Shown one piece after another: positions 1 to 5,582 of a stretch of 5,582 bases of DNA (positions within the stretch are counted from its first letter, which is position 1; each line of letters starts with the position of its first letter). Below the pieces are notes generated by a model. It did not search any database and had not been told where the DNA came from. It saw only the letters and a list, made by a program, of their open reading frames with translations. Both the position numbers and the translations under genes were made by a program. Source of the stretch: Bacillota bacterium (lineage in GTDB: Bacteria > Bacillota > Clostridia > Peptostreptococcales > Anaerovoracaceae); the NCBI GenBank assembly GCA_021443825.1, contig JABUTE010000240.1, forward strand, positions 1-5,582, written 5' to 3'.

Positions 1-376
1 CGCCGATGGCGCCGCAGTAGAGCGCACCGCATTCCTTCATTGCCTCGATGACCTCGGGGCTTCGTTTGCCTTTTCCGACCATGCCGGTAAGGCCCTCGCG
101 GATCAAGATGGGGGAATAGGGATCCATGCGGTACGAGGTCGTGGGACCGACCGAACCGATGGGTTGTCCGGGCTGTGCGGGAGCAGGACCTGCGAAATAG
201 ATGATGGCATCCTTAAAATCGACAGGCATGGGCTTGCCCTCTGCAACCAGAGCGCACAGGCGCTTGTGAGCAGCATCTCTTGCGGTGTAGATCACACCGG
301 TCAGCTCGACGCTGTCGCCGCACTTGAGGGTCCTTGCGACCTCAGGGGACATGGGAGTCTTGATCTGAATCGCCAT
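1..376 (-). CDS. Class I fumarase-type hydratase, beta subunit (partial, C-terminus outside window)
   Basis: This is the beta subunit of a two-chain iron-sulfur hydro-lyase of the fumarase / L-tartrate dehydratase / mesaconase family. With the alpha chain it adds or removes water on a C4 or methyl-C4 dicarboxylate in the cytoplasm. 125 codons are visible, and the frame is still open at the left edge. I read TARDAAHKR at residues 31-39, the family hallmark GPTTSYRMD at 77-85, and GMVGKG at 98-103. All belong to the beta domain that supplies substrate-binding residues next to the cluster held by alpha. The start is set by a GGAGGTG ribosome binding site (382-388) five bases upstream, and by a TAATG overlap with the alpha stop codon, which suggests coupled 1:1 synthesis. 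The family is clear. The substrate (fumarate/malate, mesaconate/citramalate or tartrate) cannot be read from the sequence. Confidence 0.93.
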   Translation of the reverse strand, partial: MAIQIKTPMSPEVARTLKCGDSVELTGVIYTARDAAHKRLCALVAEGKPMPVDFKDAIIYFAGPAPAQPGQPIGSVGPTTSYRMDPYSPILIREGLTGMVGKGKRSPEVIEAMKECGALYCGAIG

Positions 377-1218
377 TAGAGCACCTCCGTCTTATGTCTT
401 GCAACGTGGCAGTTGATATTGACCGCTACGGGAAGACCTGCAATGTGGGTACCAAAGGTATTGATGTTGACTGCAAGGGCATAGGTCTTGCCGCCGAAGC
501 CCTGAGGGCCGATGCCTTTGGCGTTGATCGCTTCCAGAAGTTCCTGCTCAAGAGCAGCATAATCGGGATTTTCGTTTCTCTGGTCCAGATCTCTTAAGAG
601 AGCCTTCTTTGCCATGAGAGCCGCCTTATCGAAGGTGCCGCCGATGCCGACGCCGACGATAACGGGAGGACAGGGGTTGGGGCCTGCATCCTCGATGACC
701 TTGAGGATGAATTCCTTAACGCCCTCCAGGCCGTCTGCCGGCTTGAGCATCTTGATCTGGCTCATGTTTTCGGAGCCGAAGCCCTTGGGCGCTACGGTAA
801 CGGTCAGCTGATCGCCGGGAACCATTTCGTAATAGATCATGGCGGGAGTGTTGTTACCGCTGTTGGTGCGGTCGAAGACGGGATCGACCACCACGCTCTT
901 GCGCAGGTAGCCTTCGGTGTAGCCCTCGGCTACGCCCCGGTTGACCGCTTCTTCGATATTGCCGGTGATGTGAAGGTCCTGACCGATCTGCAGAAAGACA
1001 CAGGCAACGCCGGTATCCTGGCAGATGGGAACCATGTTCTCTTCGGCAATGTGATAATTATCGATGATATGATCGAGGATCTCCTGCGCGGGGGCCCAGG
1101 TCTCCTCCTGTCTGCCCTTGCAGATGCAGTCTCTTACATCATTGGGGAGCACACAGCAGGCCTCGATACAAAGCTTTTTAACGCATTCAGCAATGCGATC
1201 GGCACTGATTTCTCTCAT
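376..1218 (-). CDS. Class I fumarase-type hydratase, alpha subunit ([4Fe-4S] domain)
   Basis: A complete 280-residue chain, the usual length for the separate alpha subunit of anaerobe fumarase / tartrate dehydratase / mesaconase enzymes. It should bind the catalytic [4Fe-4S] cluster. The three expected cysteines are present: C66 in CQDTG, C183 in NPCPP and C270 in NCHVARH. The glycine-rich PKGFGSENMS motif spans 144-153, and VGVGIGGTFDKA spans 188-199. Extra cysteines near the N-terminus (C12, C17, C21, C22, C31, C33) are not part of the known cluster set. An AAAGGA ribosome binding site (1227-1232) lies eight bases before the ATG and overlaps the citF stop codon; the gap to citF is 12 bases. 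Such enzymes are typically oxygen-sensitive, which fits an anaerobe. In a citrate route it would be fumarase; beside a citramalate lyase it would be mesaconase. The family is secure, the substrate is not. Confidence 0.95.
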   Translation of the reverse strand: MREISADRIAECVKKLCIEACCVLPNDVRDCICKGRQEETWAPAQEILDHIIDNYHIAEENMVPICQDTGVACVFLQIGQDLHITGNIEEAVNRGVAEGYTEGYLRKSVVVDPVFDRTNSGNNTPAMIYYEMVPGDQLTVTVAPKGFGSENMSQIKMLKPADGLEGVKEFILKVIEDAGPNPCPPVIVGVGIGGTFDKAALMAKKALLRDLDQRNENPDYAALEQELLEAINAKGIGPQGFGGKTYALAVNINTFGTHIAGLPVAVNINCHVARHKTEVL

Positions 1219-1230
1219 TCTTATTATCCT

Positions 1231-2646
1231 TTATTCTTTATCGGGAACGCTGTAGATGTAGTCTACATGCTCGCCCCAGTGACCGAATACCTCGCCGACG
1301 ATCTTATCGCCCTTGGGAGCGGGCTGGGGAACGCCGCAGATCTTTTCTGCCATGGCCTTCAGCTCGTGGATGTCTTTCACGTTCAGGCCGGCGGCGATGA
1401 ACTTTTCTTTCAGATCCTGTCTTCTCGGGTTGACGGCGATGCCGCTTTCGGTGATGAGCACGTCGATGTTCTCGCCCTTGGTGGAAACGGTGGTAACGTG
1501 ATCGAGGACGATGGGAAGACGGTTTCTGAACAGCGGCGCGATGACGACTGCCATGTTGCAGATCTCTGCGATGTCGGTATGACCGCCGCTGCCGCCCATG
1601 ATGATGCCGTTGGAGTCGGTGTGTACGTTGACATTGAAGTCAACATCGATCTCGGTGGCGCCCAGCATGGCAACATCCAGATTGTTCATGCAGGAGGACT
1701 TGCCGATGGAGCTGGAATATCTTCTTCCGGAGACCTCGATGTGGTTGGGATTCTCCAGCAGATCGGCTGCAGCGCCCAGATCGAAGGACTGTACATCCTG
1801 CAGGGCACGGAAGCAGCCTGCCTTCTGCAGGTCGACCGAAGCCGTGGAGATGCCGCCGACGATGTAAGAGCCGACGACGCCCTTTTCGAGCATCACATCC
1901 TTCAGGTACATGGCAGCTGCCATGGTGGCGCCGCCGGCACCGGTCTGGAAGCTCATGCCGTCCTTCAGCAGGCCGGAGGCCTCGATGCACTTGACGGCAG
2001 TCTGTGCCATACGCAGTCTTACAGGGTCTCTGGTCTGTGCCGTGGTGCCCGACATGATGCCGTTGGGATCGCCGATCTCATCGACGGCGACCACATAGTC
2101 GACATAGTCTTCGGTGATGGAGGCACAGGTGAGGGGATATTCCACCAGGTTGTCGGTGATGACGATGACGGTCTTTGCATTCATGGCATCGGCCATCGCA
2201 TAGCCGATGGAACCGAAACGGGACTTGCCCATCTTTCCGGTGCAATTGCCCATGGTATCGGAGGTGGGAGCTGCGATGAAGGCTACATCGATGGGCGTTC
2301 TGCCGTTTTCGATGTCAGCGGGACGCTGGCCGTGGGAACGGAATTCCACGGGAGTATCCATGATGCCCTTGCAGATATGGGTGCCGATGCCCTTGGACAT
2401 ATAGTTGACGCACAGCTTGGTGACGACGCCGTTCTTGATGTGATCGATCAAAGGAGCGTGCACATCGAATACAGCAGAGGCGTTGACGGTGAGGTTCTTT
2501 ACGCCCATGGCTGCCAGCTCGTCCATGACCATGTTCAGCACATGGTCGCCGTTGCGCAGATGATGATGGAAGGAGATGCTCATTCCATCGGTTACTTTTG
2601 CCAGTTCAATGGCTTCCTTTAAATTGGAAACTACCTTTGTTGCCAT
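1231..2646 (-). CDS. citF: Citrate (or citramalate) lyase alpha subunit, CoA-transferase
   Basis: In citrate lyase the alpha subunit swaps the acetyl group on the acyl carrier for citrate, releasing acetate and giving the citryl thioester that CitE cleaves. The 471-residue product is collinear with CitF from the SFHHH motif onward. I read SFHHHLRNGD (25-34), HAPLIDHI (63-70), FQTGAGGAT (233-241), DVQSFD (284-289), NPNHIE (299-304), EIDVDFNVNV (332-341) and ITESGIAVNP (398-407). I chose the ATG at 2646 because an AAGGAAG ribosome binding site (2654-2660) sits just upstream, and ATKVVSNLKEAI matches the region leading into SFHH in other CitF proteins. The upstream ATG at 2721 would add 25 residues read through the end of citE. 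CitF of E. coli is about 510 residues, so this one lacks roughly 40 N-terminal residues. The gap to citE is four bases. Citramalate as substrate is an alternative. Confidence 0.93.
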   Translation of the reverse strand: MATKVVSNLKEAIELAKVTDGMSISFHHHLRNGDHVLNMVMDELAAMGVKNLTVNASAVFDVHAPLIDHIKNGVVTKLCVNYMSKGIGTHICKGIMDTPVEFRSHGQRPADIENGRTPIDVAFIAAPTSDTMGNCTGKMGKSRFGSIGYAMADAMNAKTVIVITDNLVEYPLTCASITEDYVDYVVAVDEIGDPNGIMSGTTAQTRDPVRLRMAQTAVKCIEASGLLKDGMSFQTGAGGATMAAAMYLKDVMLEKGVVGSYIVGGISTASVDLQKAGCFRALQDVQSFDLGAAADLLENPNHIEVSGRRYSSSIGKSSCMNNLDVAMLGATEIDVDFNVNVHTDSNGIIMGGSGGHTDIAEICNMAVVIAPLFRNRLPIVLDHVTTVSTKGENIDVLITESGIAVNPRRQDLKEKFIAAGLNVKDIHELKAMAEKICGVPQPAPKGDKIVGEVFGHWGEHVDYIYSVPDKE

Positions 2647-2650
2647 AACT

Positions 2651-3523
2651 CTACTTCCTTCCCAGGCCCAGCTGTTCTGCGGCCGCAATGGTTCTCTCTG
2701 CTCTGAGCACCACAGGTGCATCGATCATCTTGCCCTTCAGGGCGACGACGCCCTGGCCCTTGGCCTTGCCCTCTGCGATGGCGGCGATGACTTCATAAGC
2801 GTAGTCGATCTCGGCCTGGCTGGGGCTGAAGGAAATATTGATCGCATCCACGTGGCGGGGGCTGATGGAGGACTTTCCGGTGAAGCCCAGGCTCTTTGCG
2901 TAGGCAGCGTCTGCCCAGATGCCTTCGTCGTCGTGGGCATCGGTAAAGGGAGTGTCATAGACTTCGACGCCGCAGGCTCTTGCCGCATTGACGATCCTCT
3001 TTCTTGCGTAGTCGATCTCGTTGCCCTCTTTCGTTCTCTTGCACTGAAGGTCGGCAGAGTAGTCTTCGGCGCCCAGGAACAGGGCAACCACACGCTCGCT
3101 GCTCTTTCCGATGAGGAAGGCGTTTTCGATGCCCAGAGCGGTCTCGATCAGGGGCATGATCTTTACGGAGCCCTTTTCGATGCCGTGCTTTTCTTCGACC
3201 TGCTCGATGTAAGCAGCGAAGGTCTTGATGTCGTCGGGCGTCTCGGACTTGGGCGTCATGATGATGGCGGGCTTTAAGGGAACGATCTCGTCCAGATCAG
3301 CCTGCCAATAGGGCGAGTTGAGGGAGTTGACTCTTACGATGATCTCGATGGCGCTGAAATCCAGCGTGCTGAGAATATTGCGGACCAGGATCCTGGCGGA
3401 GTCCTTCTCCAGGGGAGAAACGGAGTCCTCCAGGTCGAAAATGACGGAGTCTGCACCCATGGTAGCAGCAAACATGATCTGCTTGGGATTTGCTCCGGGA
3501 ATGAATAACATTGAACGGCGCAT
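2651..3523 (-). CDS. citE: Citrate (or citramalate) lyase beta subunit, acyl-CoA lyase
   Basis: CitE cleaves the citryl (or citramalyl) thioester to an acetyl thioester plus oxaloacetate (or pyruvate), using Mg2+. The 290-residue TIM-barrel protein is the normal family length. Motifs seen are RRSMLFIPGANP (2-13), FDLEDSV (29-35), IVRVN (62-66, with the conserved arginine R64), PLIETALGI (124-132, E127), LGAEDYSADL (150-159, E153 and D154) and LGFTGKSSISP (212-222). The last motif reads ISP where the family usually has IHP or INP. It ends with LKGKMIDAPVV (262-272), as in authentic CitE. Translation starts at the ATG at 3523, only two bases after the citD stop, with a modest GGGGG element (3531-3535) seven bases upstream, so coupling to citD is likely. 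Stand-alone CitE-like lyases act on free malyl-CoA or citramalyl-CoA, but the citD/citF neighbours favour a lyase complex. Confidence 0.95.
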   Translation of the reverse strand: MRRSMLFIPGANPKQIMFAATMGADSVIFDLEDSVSPLEKDSARILVRNILSTLDFSAIEIIVRVNSLNSPYWQADLDEIVPLKPAIIMTPKSETPDDIKTFAAYIEQVEEKHGIEKGSVKIMPLIETALGIENAFLIGKSSERVVALFLGAEDYSADLQCKRTKEGNEIDYARKRIVNAARACGVEVYDTPFTDAHDDEGIWADAAYAKSLGFTGKSSISPRHVDAINISFSPSQAEIDYAYEVIAAIAEGKAKGQGVVALKGKMIDAPVVLRAERTIAAAEQLGLGRK

Positions 3524-3525
3524 CT

Positions 3526-3798
3526 TTATACCCCCATGCCTCTTTTAATAACAGCTTCCAGTCTTGCCCGCAGAACGCAGTCGATGGCGCCTCTGTCGGT
3601 GATGGTCAGCTTCGCATTTGTGATATCATACTTTTTGAGCTCATCCTGTGCGGATGCGATGATGGCATCACCGTACTGAGCCTTGACCAGGGACTCCAGC
3701 AGGATCTCATTGCCGTTTTCAGAAGGCTCGATGACGATCACGCAATCGGCATTCTGGTCGACATTTCCGACCTGAGCCATCTTAATGATTTTGTTCAT
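3526..3798 (-). CDS. citD: Citrate lyase gamma subunit (acyl carrier protein) lacking the usual attachment serine
   Basis: First gene of the operon, 90 residues, matching the usual 90-98 for CitD. The C-terminal half is a clear family match: ESLVKAQYGDAI (35-46), ITDRGAIDCVLRARLEA (66-82). In known CitD the N-terminal segment AGTLESSD carries the 2'-(5''-phosphoribosyl)-3'-dephospho-CoA arm on a serine (Ser14 in Klebsiella). Here the aligned stretch reads VGNVDQNAD (residues 10-18), with Gln15 at the serine position and no serine before residue 26. The only serines are 26, 36 and 49. The start is the ATG at 3798, preceded by a strong AAGGAG (3806-3811) seven bases away. An ATG at 3831 would add 11 residues but would place the ribosome binding site inside the gene. 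The family call is firm. Whether the protein carries the standard prosthetic group is doubtful. Confidence 0.9.
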   Translation of the reverse strand: MNKIIKMAQVGNVDQNADCVIVIEPSENGNEILLESLVKAQYGDAIIASAQDELKKYDITNAKLTITDRGAIDCVLRARLEAVIKRGMGV

Positions 3799-3845
3799 AC
3801 CAATTCTCCTTAAAAATTCAGTATGTTGCATAAACAGTTATATTC

Positions 3846-3875
3846 ATTATAAGTCATACATCTGTTAAAAGTAAA
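3846..3875 (-). promoter_or_regulatory. Candidate sigma-A promoter of the cit operon
   Basis: On the minus strand a perfect TATAAT -10 box (3846-3851) lies 18 bases from TTTACT (3870-3875), which matches four of six positions of the -35 consensus. The predicted start is near 3839, giving a leader of about 40 bases before the citD ATG, with the AAGGAG ribosome binding site inside it. No other promoter-sized gap exists within the five-gene run, so this probably drives all of it. The weak -35 box would fit control by an activator, which is inference. Confidence 0.55.
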
Positions 3876-3973
3876 ACAAAATCTATAATGTTTCATGGTA
3901 TTTATGAATGACTTCTATCGAAAAAAGTGATAGGTCGGAAAATTACCATTAAATGGTTTTTATTAGTAAAATC

Positions 3974-4000
3974 AACCCATCCGGGGTTTTTTGTTTTTTT
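3974..4000 (+). terminator. Terminator-like hairpin with long T-run, no gene upstream
   Basis: AACCC (3974-3978) and GGGTT (3984-3988) form a short five-base-pair stem around a five-base loop. The T-run that follows is TTTTTT, G, TTTTTTT, up to 4000. The arrangement is that of a plus-strand intrinsic terminator, but the stem is short. No annotated plus-strand gene lies upstream of it in the spacer. It could end a small RNA, or stop stray transcription from the cit promoter region before it reaches the tRNA. Confidence 0.4.
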
Positions 4001-4052
4001 CGGTGTTCTCATTTAAAGCACATATAATTTTTCTATTTTATAAAAATAATGC

Positions 4053-4081
4053 TTGCATTCTATTTCGTCCTGTTGTACTAT
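4053..4081 (+). promoter_or_regulatory. Candidate tRNA-Ser promoter (weak)
   Basis: TTGCAT (4053-4058) and TACTAT (4076-4081) are 17 bases apart on the plus strand, so the spacing is right, but each box departs from consensus. A start near 4088 would leave a leader of about 43 bases to be trimmed before the tRNA. An alternative is the perfect TATAAT at 4023-4028, which has no convincing -35 box. Confidence 0.3.
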
Positions 4082-4130
4082 AGAGAAGCTGATTGCAGCA
4101 AACCGAATACGGCAACACGCAACTGAGCAC

Positions 4131-4218
4131 GGAGGATTGACCGAGTGGCTAAGGAGCGCGCCTGGAAAGCGCGTAGGGCTTAACGGCCTCGTGGGTTCGA
4201 GTCCCATGTCCTCCGCCA
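4131..4218 (+). tRNA. tRNA-Ser (anticodon GGA)
   Basis: A complete class II tRNA of 88 bases that reads UCC and UCU serine codons. The acceptor stem GGAGGAT (4131-4137) pairs with GTCCTCC (4208-4214). The discriminator is G (4215), as expected for serine, and CCA (4216-4218) is encoded. The anticodon stem CGCGC/GCGCG (4157-4161, 4169-4173) encloses the loop CTGGAAA with anticodon GGA at 4164-4166. A long variable arm occupies 4174-4190. The T stem GTGGG/CCCAT (4191-4195, 4203-4207) closes the loop TTCGAGT. The gene stands alone, with its own terminator four bases downstream. I saw no second copy of its 3' end in the window and no integrase, so nothing suggests use as an attachment site here. 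Confidence 0.97.
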
Positions 4219-4221
4219 AAG

Positions 4222-4258
4222 AAAAGAGCACCTGAAAAAGGTGCTCTTTTTCGTTTTT
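4222..4258 (+). terminator. Intrinsic terminator of tRNA-Ser
   Basis: AGAGCACC (4225-4232) pairs with GGTGCTCT (4240-4247) around the loop TGAAAAA, and flanking A and T runs extend the stem to 4222-4250. The T-rich tail TTTTTCGTTTTT follows. It begins only four bases after the tRNA CCA end, which indicates a monocistronic tRNA transcript. Confidence 0.88.
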
Positions 4259-4289
4259 GCTTCGCCTGGCAGCGCCCTCCCGGCCTCAT

Positions 4290-4342
4290 AAAAAAAGGCT
4301 CCCCTTAAGGGCGGCGTCCACACTGCGTCTTAAAAGGGAGCC
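4290..4342 (-). terminator. Intrinsic terminator of the antiporter gene
   Basis: Read on the minus strand, GGCTCCC (4336-4342) pairs with GGGAGCC (4297-4303), and TTAAG/CTTAA (4305-4309, 4329-4333) extends the stem past a small bulge. A loop of about 19 bases and a run of seven T (4290-4296) complete it. It lies about 75 bases beyond the antiporter stop codon and faces the tRNA terminator, so the two convergent transcripts are stopped back to back. Confidence 0.85.
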
Positions 4343-4417
4343 CTCCAAGGGTTGGCTGTTATAAAATGCTGTCAGCCCTGCGCAGCCGCCGGTGCTGCAG
4401 GCAGGCAAAGGATGCTT

Positions 4418-5582
4418 CTACCGGTTTCTTTTGTTGTCTTTGAACCGGTCTCTGGTGGTCTTTTCCACCGGCTTGGCAGCGATCTCGCCGGCACTTGCCA
4501 GAGCGTTTCTCGTCAGCATCGGGCCGAAGAGCTCGTAGATCAGAACACCGAAGAGAATGATGTTCTTGATGATGGCGGCATCCTCTCCGCCCAGCGCCTG
4601 AGCGGAAACAACCATGCCAAGAGCAACGCCGGCCTGCGGCAGCAGGGTGATACCAAGATACTTTCGCACGGTGGCGGAGCAGCCTGCGATGGCGCTGGAG
4701 ATGCCTGCGCCGACATACTTACCGGCAGAGCGGGTCAGGATATAGATCATGCCCACGCCGACGATGGAAAGCTGGCCGAACAGGCTGATATCCAGCTCGG
4801 CGCCCGACAGCACGAAGAAGACGGCGCTTAAGGGGGCCGTCCACTTTTCGGCTCTTGCCATCAGATCCTCCGAGAATTCACAGATATTGCAGAAGACGGT
4901 GCCCAGCATCATGCAGACCAGAAGAGAAGAGAAGCCGATCTCAAGGCCGCCGGGCAGCTCGATGCGGACGGTGGCCAGGGCGATGGTCATCATGACGAAG
5001 GAAATGGTCATAGAAAGGCGGTTGGTGTTGGAAAAGAACATCTTTTCCATCCAGGTCATGACGGCGCCCATCAAAGCGCCAAGCGCCAGCGAGCAGAGGA
5101 TCTCCAGCAGCGGGTTGACGATGACGGTAACGATGCTGACGGCACCGCCCTTGATGGCCTGGGCAACGCCCAGGGAAACGGCGAAGATGATCAGGCCGAC
5201 CGCGTCGTCCAGTGCGACGATGGGCAGCAGCAGATCGGTCAGGGGACCCTTGGCCTTATATTGGCGAACGACCATCAGGGTGGCGGCGGGAGCCGTTGCC
5301 GATGCGATGGCGCCCAGAGTGATGGCAGCGGAGATGCTGAGAATATTGGTGGTGATGCTGATCAGCACCAGAACTATATCGACGATGACTGTGGTAGCCA
5401 GCGCCTGAAAGATGCCGATGATCAGCGCCTGACGGCCTGTTTTCTTTAAGGATTCCAGACGGAATTCGTTTCCGATATCAAAGGCGATGAAGCCCAAGGC
5501 GACATTGGAGATGACTGCGGTGGCCTCGACCTGCTCCAGACTGGTAAAGCCAAGACCTTCGATGCCCAGGGCGCCCAGAACG
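4418..5582 (-). CDS. Cation:proton antiporter, CPA family (partial, N-terminus outside window)
   Basis: A membrane exchanger of the Na+/H+ antiporter fold (CPA1/CPA2 superfamily), expected to swap cytoplasmic Na+ or K+ for protons. 387 residues are visible, and the frame stays open to the right edge, so the start is missing. The TTG at 5497 is not a believable start, because in-frame coding (SNVALGFIAFDIG) continues upstream of it. Counting from the right edge, I see hydrophobic spans near 52-76, 83-105, 117-143, 150-178, 189-205, 216-234, 248-263, 271-299, 312-330 and 338-361. Key motifs are ATAPAA (95-100), ALDD with paired aspartates D125-D126 (the ion-binding pair typical of electrogenic CPA2 members), and RSAGKYVG around K288, matching the conserved basic residue of a late helix. 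It ends in a short basic tail (DRFKDNKRNR) with no TrkA/RCK domain. The transported ion is unknown, and nothing ties it to the cit operon. Confidence 0.88.
   Translation of the reverse strand, partial: VLGALGIEGLGFTSLEQVEATAVISNVALGFIAFDIGNEFRLESLKKTGRQALIIGIFQALATTVIVDIVLVLISITTNILSISAAITLGAIASATAPAATLMVVRQYKAKGPLTDLLLPIVALDDAVGLIIFAVSLGVAQAIKGGAVSIVTVIVNPLLEILCSLALGALMGAVMTWMEKMFFSNTNRLSMTISFVMMTIALATVRIELPGGLEIGFSSLLVCMMLGTVFCNICEFSEDLMARAEKWTAPLSAVFFVLSGAELDISLFGQLSIVGVGMIYILTRSAGKYVGAGISSAIAGCSATVRKYLGITLLPQAGVALGMVVSAQALGGEDAAIIKNIILFGVLIYELFGPMLTRNALASAGEIAAKPVEKTTRDRFKDNKRNR

Larger units (their letters stand above)
3799..4130. other. Gene-free AT-rich spacer between cit operon and tRNA-Ser
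   Basis: This 332-base stretch lies between divergently read units: the cit operon to the left (minus strand) and the tRNA to the right (plus strand). I see no coding frame with a ribosome binding site. It holds the candidate cit promoter (3846-3875), a TATAAT on the plus strand (3884-3889), three inverted repeats (TGTT/AACA 3824-3836, CTATC/GATAG 3915-3933, ACCATT/AATGGT 3945-3957), an orphan terminator-like hairpin with a long T-run (3974-4000) and a weak tRNA promoter (4053-4081). I recognised no riboswitch or catabolite-response element. Confidence 0.7.

Noticed and set aside
970..2622. A 550-codon open frame on the plus strand, antisense to citF and the hydratase alpha gene
   Set aside because: Its translation is low in complexity (rich in D, G, H, V, I), matches no family I know and has no ribosome binding site. 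It shadows two strongly conserved genes; GC-rich codon use on the real strand keeps stops out of the opposite frame.
2647..2721. A 25-residue N-terminal extension of CitF from the ATG at 2721
   Set aside because: It would be read through the 3' end of citE, shows no resemblance to CitF N-termini (W- and P-rich), and the ribosome binding site at 2654-2660 points to the ATG at 2646.
2576..3277. A 233-codon plus-strand frame antisense to citE
   Set aside because: Same reasoning: a composition-driven shadow of a clear CitE gene, without its own ribosome binding site or recognisable motifs.
3799..3831. An 11-residue N-terminal extension of CitD from the ATG at 3831
   Set aside because: That ATG lies within about 10 bases of the predicted transcription start and lacks a ribosome binding site, while AAGGAG is ideally placed for 3798. 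The extension also contains no serine, so it would not restore the attachment site.
4131..4218. tRNA-Ser as an integration site for a mobile element
   Set aside because: No integrase, no direct repeat of the tRNA 3' end in the window, and both neighbours look like ordinary chromosomal genes.
4013..4231. Short open frames on both strands across the tRNA
   Set aside because: They overlap the structured tRNA-Ser and have no ribosome binding site; the tRNA explains the sequence.
4343..4417. A second hairpin (GGCTG/CAGCC near 4353-4376) between antiporter and terminator
   Set aside because: Only a five-base-pair stem with a large loop and no T-run; it is simply 3' untranslated sequence ahead of the strong terminator.

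Overview
The window looks like part of the chromosome of an anaerobic Bacillota, probably a member of Clostridia. This rests on the two-subunit, oxygen-sensitive [4Fe-4S] fumarase-type hydratase, the compact citrate-lyase-type operon, strong AGGAGG-like ribosome binding sites, and GC-rich genes separated by very AT-rich spacers. It is an inference; no species marker is present.

Left part (1-3798, minus strand): one tightly packed operon read right to left, citD - citE - citF - hydratase alpha - hydratase beta. The beta gene runs off the left edge. Gaps are 2, 4 and 12 bases, and the last junction is a TAATG overlap, so translational coupling is likely. CitD, CitE and CitF are the three subunits of a citrate-lyase-type complex: acyl carrier protein, acyl-CoA lyase and CoA-transferase. 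The hydratase belongs to the class I fumarase / L-tartrate dehydratase / mesaconase family. Two readings fit. One is citrate cleavage to acetate and oxaloacetate, with fumarase handling the C4 acids. The other is mesaconase plus citramalate lyase, the last steps of the methylaspartate route of glutamate fermentation. The window does not decide between them. The most striking point is that CitD lacks the serine that normally carries the phosphoribosyl-dephospho-CoA arm.

Middle (3799-4130): a 332-base AT-rich divergent spacer. It holds a good candidate promoter for the cit operon, inverted repeats, an orphan terminator-like hairpin with a long T-run, and a weaker promoter for the tRNA. Then comes a complete tRNA-Ser(GGA) gene with encoded CCA (4131-4218), closed by its own intrinsic terminator.

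Right part (4290-5582): a minus-strand cation:proton antiporter gene that lacks its 5' end (outside the window), followed by a long terminator hairpin. It converges with the tRNA, so two terminators sit back to back. Nothing links the antiporter functionally to the cit operon. I saw no mobile element, CRISPR array or phage gene.
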